From WLWS01 sp047638675 (lineage in GTDB: Bacteria > Pseudomonadota > Gammaproteobacteria > Eutrophobiales > Eutrophobiaceae), in NCBI GenBank assembly GCA_047638675.1, contig JBLIML010000075.1, positions 1-16,401 on the forward strand: a stretch of DNA of 16,401 bases, given 5' to 3'. The notes beneath the pieces are model-generated. The model did not search any database. It saw only the letters and a program-made list of their open reading frames with translations, and was not told the origin of the DNA. Shown in pieces: positions 15,494 to 16,401 of this stretch (positions are counted from its first letter, which is position 1; each line of letters begins with the position of its first letter). The position numbers and the translations under genes were made by a program.

Positions 15494-16401
15494 TCAATTA
15501 TCGATAGGGCTAAGCACACCTCGACCACCTTTTTTAACAACATGGGTATAGATCTCCGTTGTCGCGAGATCCGCATGACCCAGTAATTCCTGAATGGTAC
15601 GTAAATCGTAACCGCTCTCCAATAGTCGAGTCGCAAAACTATGCCGGAAGGTATGGGATGAGGCCTTCTTGTTAATCTGCGAGTCCTTTACACTTTTTCG
15701 CACACACTTTTGAACCCAGCTTTCATCAACATGATGTCTCCTGATAGTGCCATCCCTCGGATCACTTGACACTCGGGAGGCAGGGAAAAGGTATTGCCAT
15801 TTGAATTCCTTTTCAGCATTCCTGTATTTTCTTGCCAAGGCATAAGGGAGATACACACTTCCATTACCACAGCGGAGATCGAAATCATGAATATTTTTCA
15901 CCATTGAAATCTGTTCTTTAATATTTTCGATAAGCGTTGCCGGTAGTACAGTCGTGCGGTGTCGATTACCCTTACTTTCCCGGACAATAATCTGGTTCAT
16001 GGAGAAATCAATATCCTGAATGCGTAAGCGACAACACTCCATCAGGCGTAAACCACAACCGTACATTAATTTAGCTATCAGTTGAGATTTGCTGTTCATA
16101 CCTCCGATAATCAACATAGCTTCATTGTGACTGAGCACAATTGGGATCCTGGTTGATGTTCGTGCATAGTTAAACTGCAGACTATCCAGCGGCATCTTAA
16201 GAAAACGATTGTAAAGAAACACCAGCGCATTCAGCGCACCACGTTGCGTAGCAGGTGCTACTTTTCGCTCGAGCGAAAGAAAGTTAAGGAATTCCTCGAC
16301 TTCCGTCGACCCCATCTCTTTTGGCTGGCGCATCTTATGGAAACGGATGTAATAAATAATCCAATAGAGATAGGTCTTCTCTGTATTATAAGAGAGACCC
16401 T
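15494..16401 (-). CDS. intI: Integron-type integrase (IntI), 5' end beyond the window
   Basis: A tyrosine recombinase that inserts and excises gene cassettes at attI/attC sites. The 279-residue stretch from the ATG at 16333 is not complete. Codons continue in frame to the window edge and read LSYNTEKTYLYWIIYYIRFHK, the IntI N-terminal SAM-like domain, so at least 301 residues are visible. Numbered from that internal Met, the catalytic set is R96 (GCGLRLME), K121 (RESKGNRHR), H227 and R230 (SSHTFRHSF), H253 (LLGHADL) and Y262 (IYTHV). The offset from IntI1 numbering is a constant 50, as I recall it. The IntI-only insertion is present (YALARKYRNAEKEFKW...FPASR, residues 164-187), followed by DPRDGTIRRHHVDE. 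It ends RGVLSPIDN, as IntI proteins do. It appears intact. It converges on the synthase gene with a 21-nt gap. Confidence 0.95.
   Translation of the reverse strand, partial: GLSYNTEKTYLYWIIYYIRFHKMRQPKEMGSTEVEEFLNFLSLERKVAPATQRGALNALVFLYNRFLKMPLDSLQFNYARTSTRIPIVLSHNEAMLIIGGMNSKSQLIAKLMYGCGLRLMECCRLRIQDIDFSMNQIIVRESKGNRHRTTVLPATLIENIKEQISMVKNIHDFDLRCGNGSVYLPYALARKYRNAEKEFKWQYLFPASRVSSDPRDGTIRRHHVDESWVQKCVRKSVKDSQINKKASSHTFRHSFATRLLESGYDLRTIQELLGHADLATTEIYTHVVKKGGRGVLSPIDN

Noticed and set aside
16331..16333. ATG as the true integrase start
   Set aside because: In-frame codons upstream to the window edge encode the conserved IntI N-terminal helix (TEKTYLYWIIYYIRFHK), so this Met is internal.

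Overview
The window looks like chromosomal DNA from a gammaproteobacterium of balanced base composition. The evidence is the tightly packed pcnB-folK-(deoxynucleoside kinase)-panB-panC block, the class of tRNA-Glu, and the style of the repeats. I cannot place it below class. It is probably aquatic or environmental, given the PUFA-synthase-like genes and the integron integrase.

Left part (1-1716): the 3' end of an alpha/beta hydrolase gene converges, across an 11-bp stem-loop terminator (731-757), on a minus-strand gene for a secreted DUF992 protein. A tRNA-Glu(CUC) with encoded CCA follows on the minus strand, with a clear sigma-70-type promoter.

Centre (1717-6763): a housekeeping run on the plus strand. 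It holds poly(A) polymerase (pcnB), HPPK (folK), a deoxynucleoside kinase, panB and panC. The first four genes overlap each other by 1-8 nt. After panC comes a spacer of hairpin and short direct repeats, then a stand-alone CinA-N/MoCF-domain gene, then another hairpin repeat.

Right part (7011-15472): a two-gene operon whose members overlap by 4 nt (GTGA). The first gene encodes a PfaD-type FMN enoyl reductase. The second encodes a 2262-residue PfaA-type iterative synthase with the order KS-AT-ACP-ACP-ACP-ACP-KR-DH. Together they carry every activity of a fully reducing chain-extension cycle. The PfaB, PfaC and PfaE partners of the classical EPA/DHA synthases are absent here, and so is a thioesterase. 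This is the most interesting system in the window: a compact 'secondary lipid' synthase of unknown product.

Right edge (15494-16401): on the minus strand, a 5'-truncated (by the window end) integron-type integrase (IntI). All tyrosine-recombinase catalytic residues and the IntI-specific insertion are visible. The coding frame runs off the window, so attI and any cassette array would be expected just to the right.
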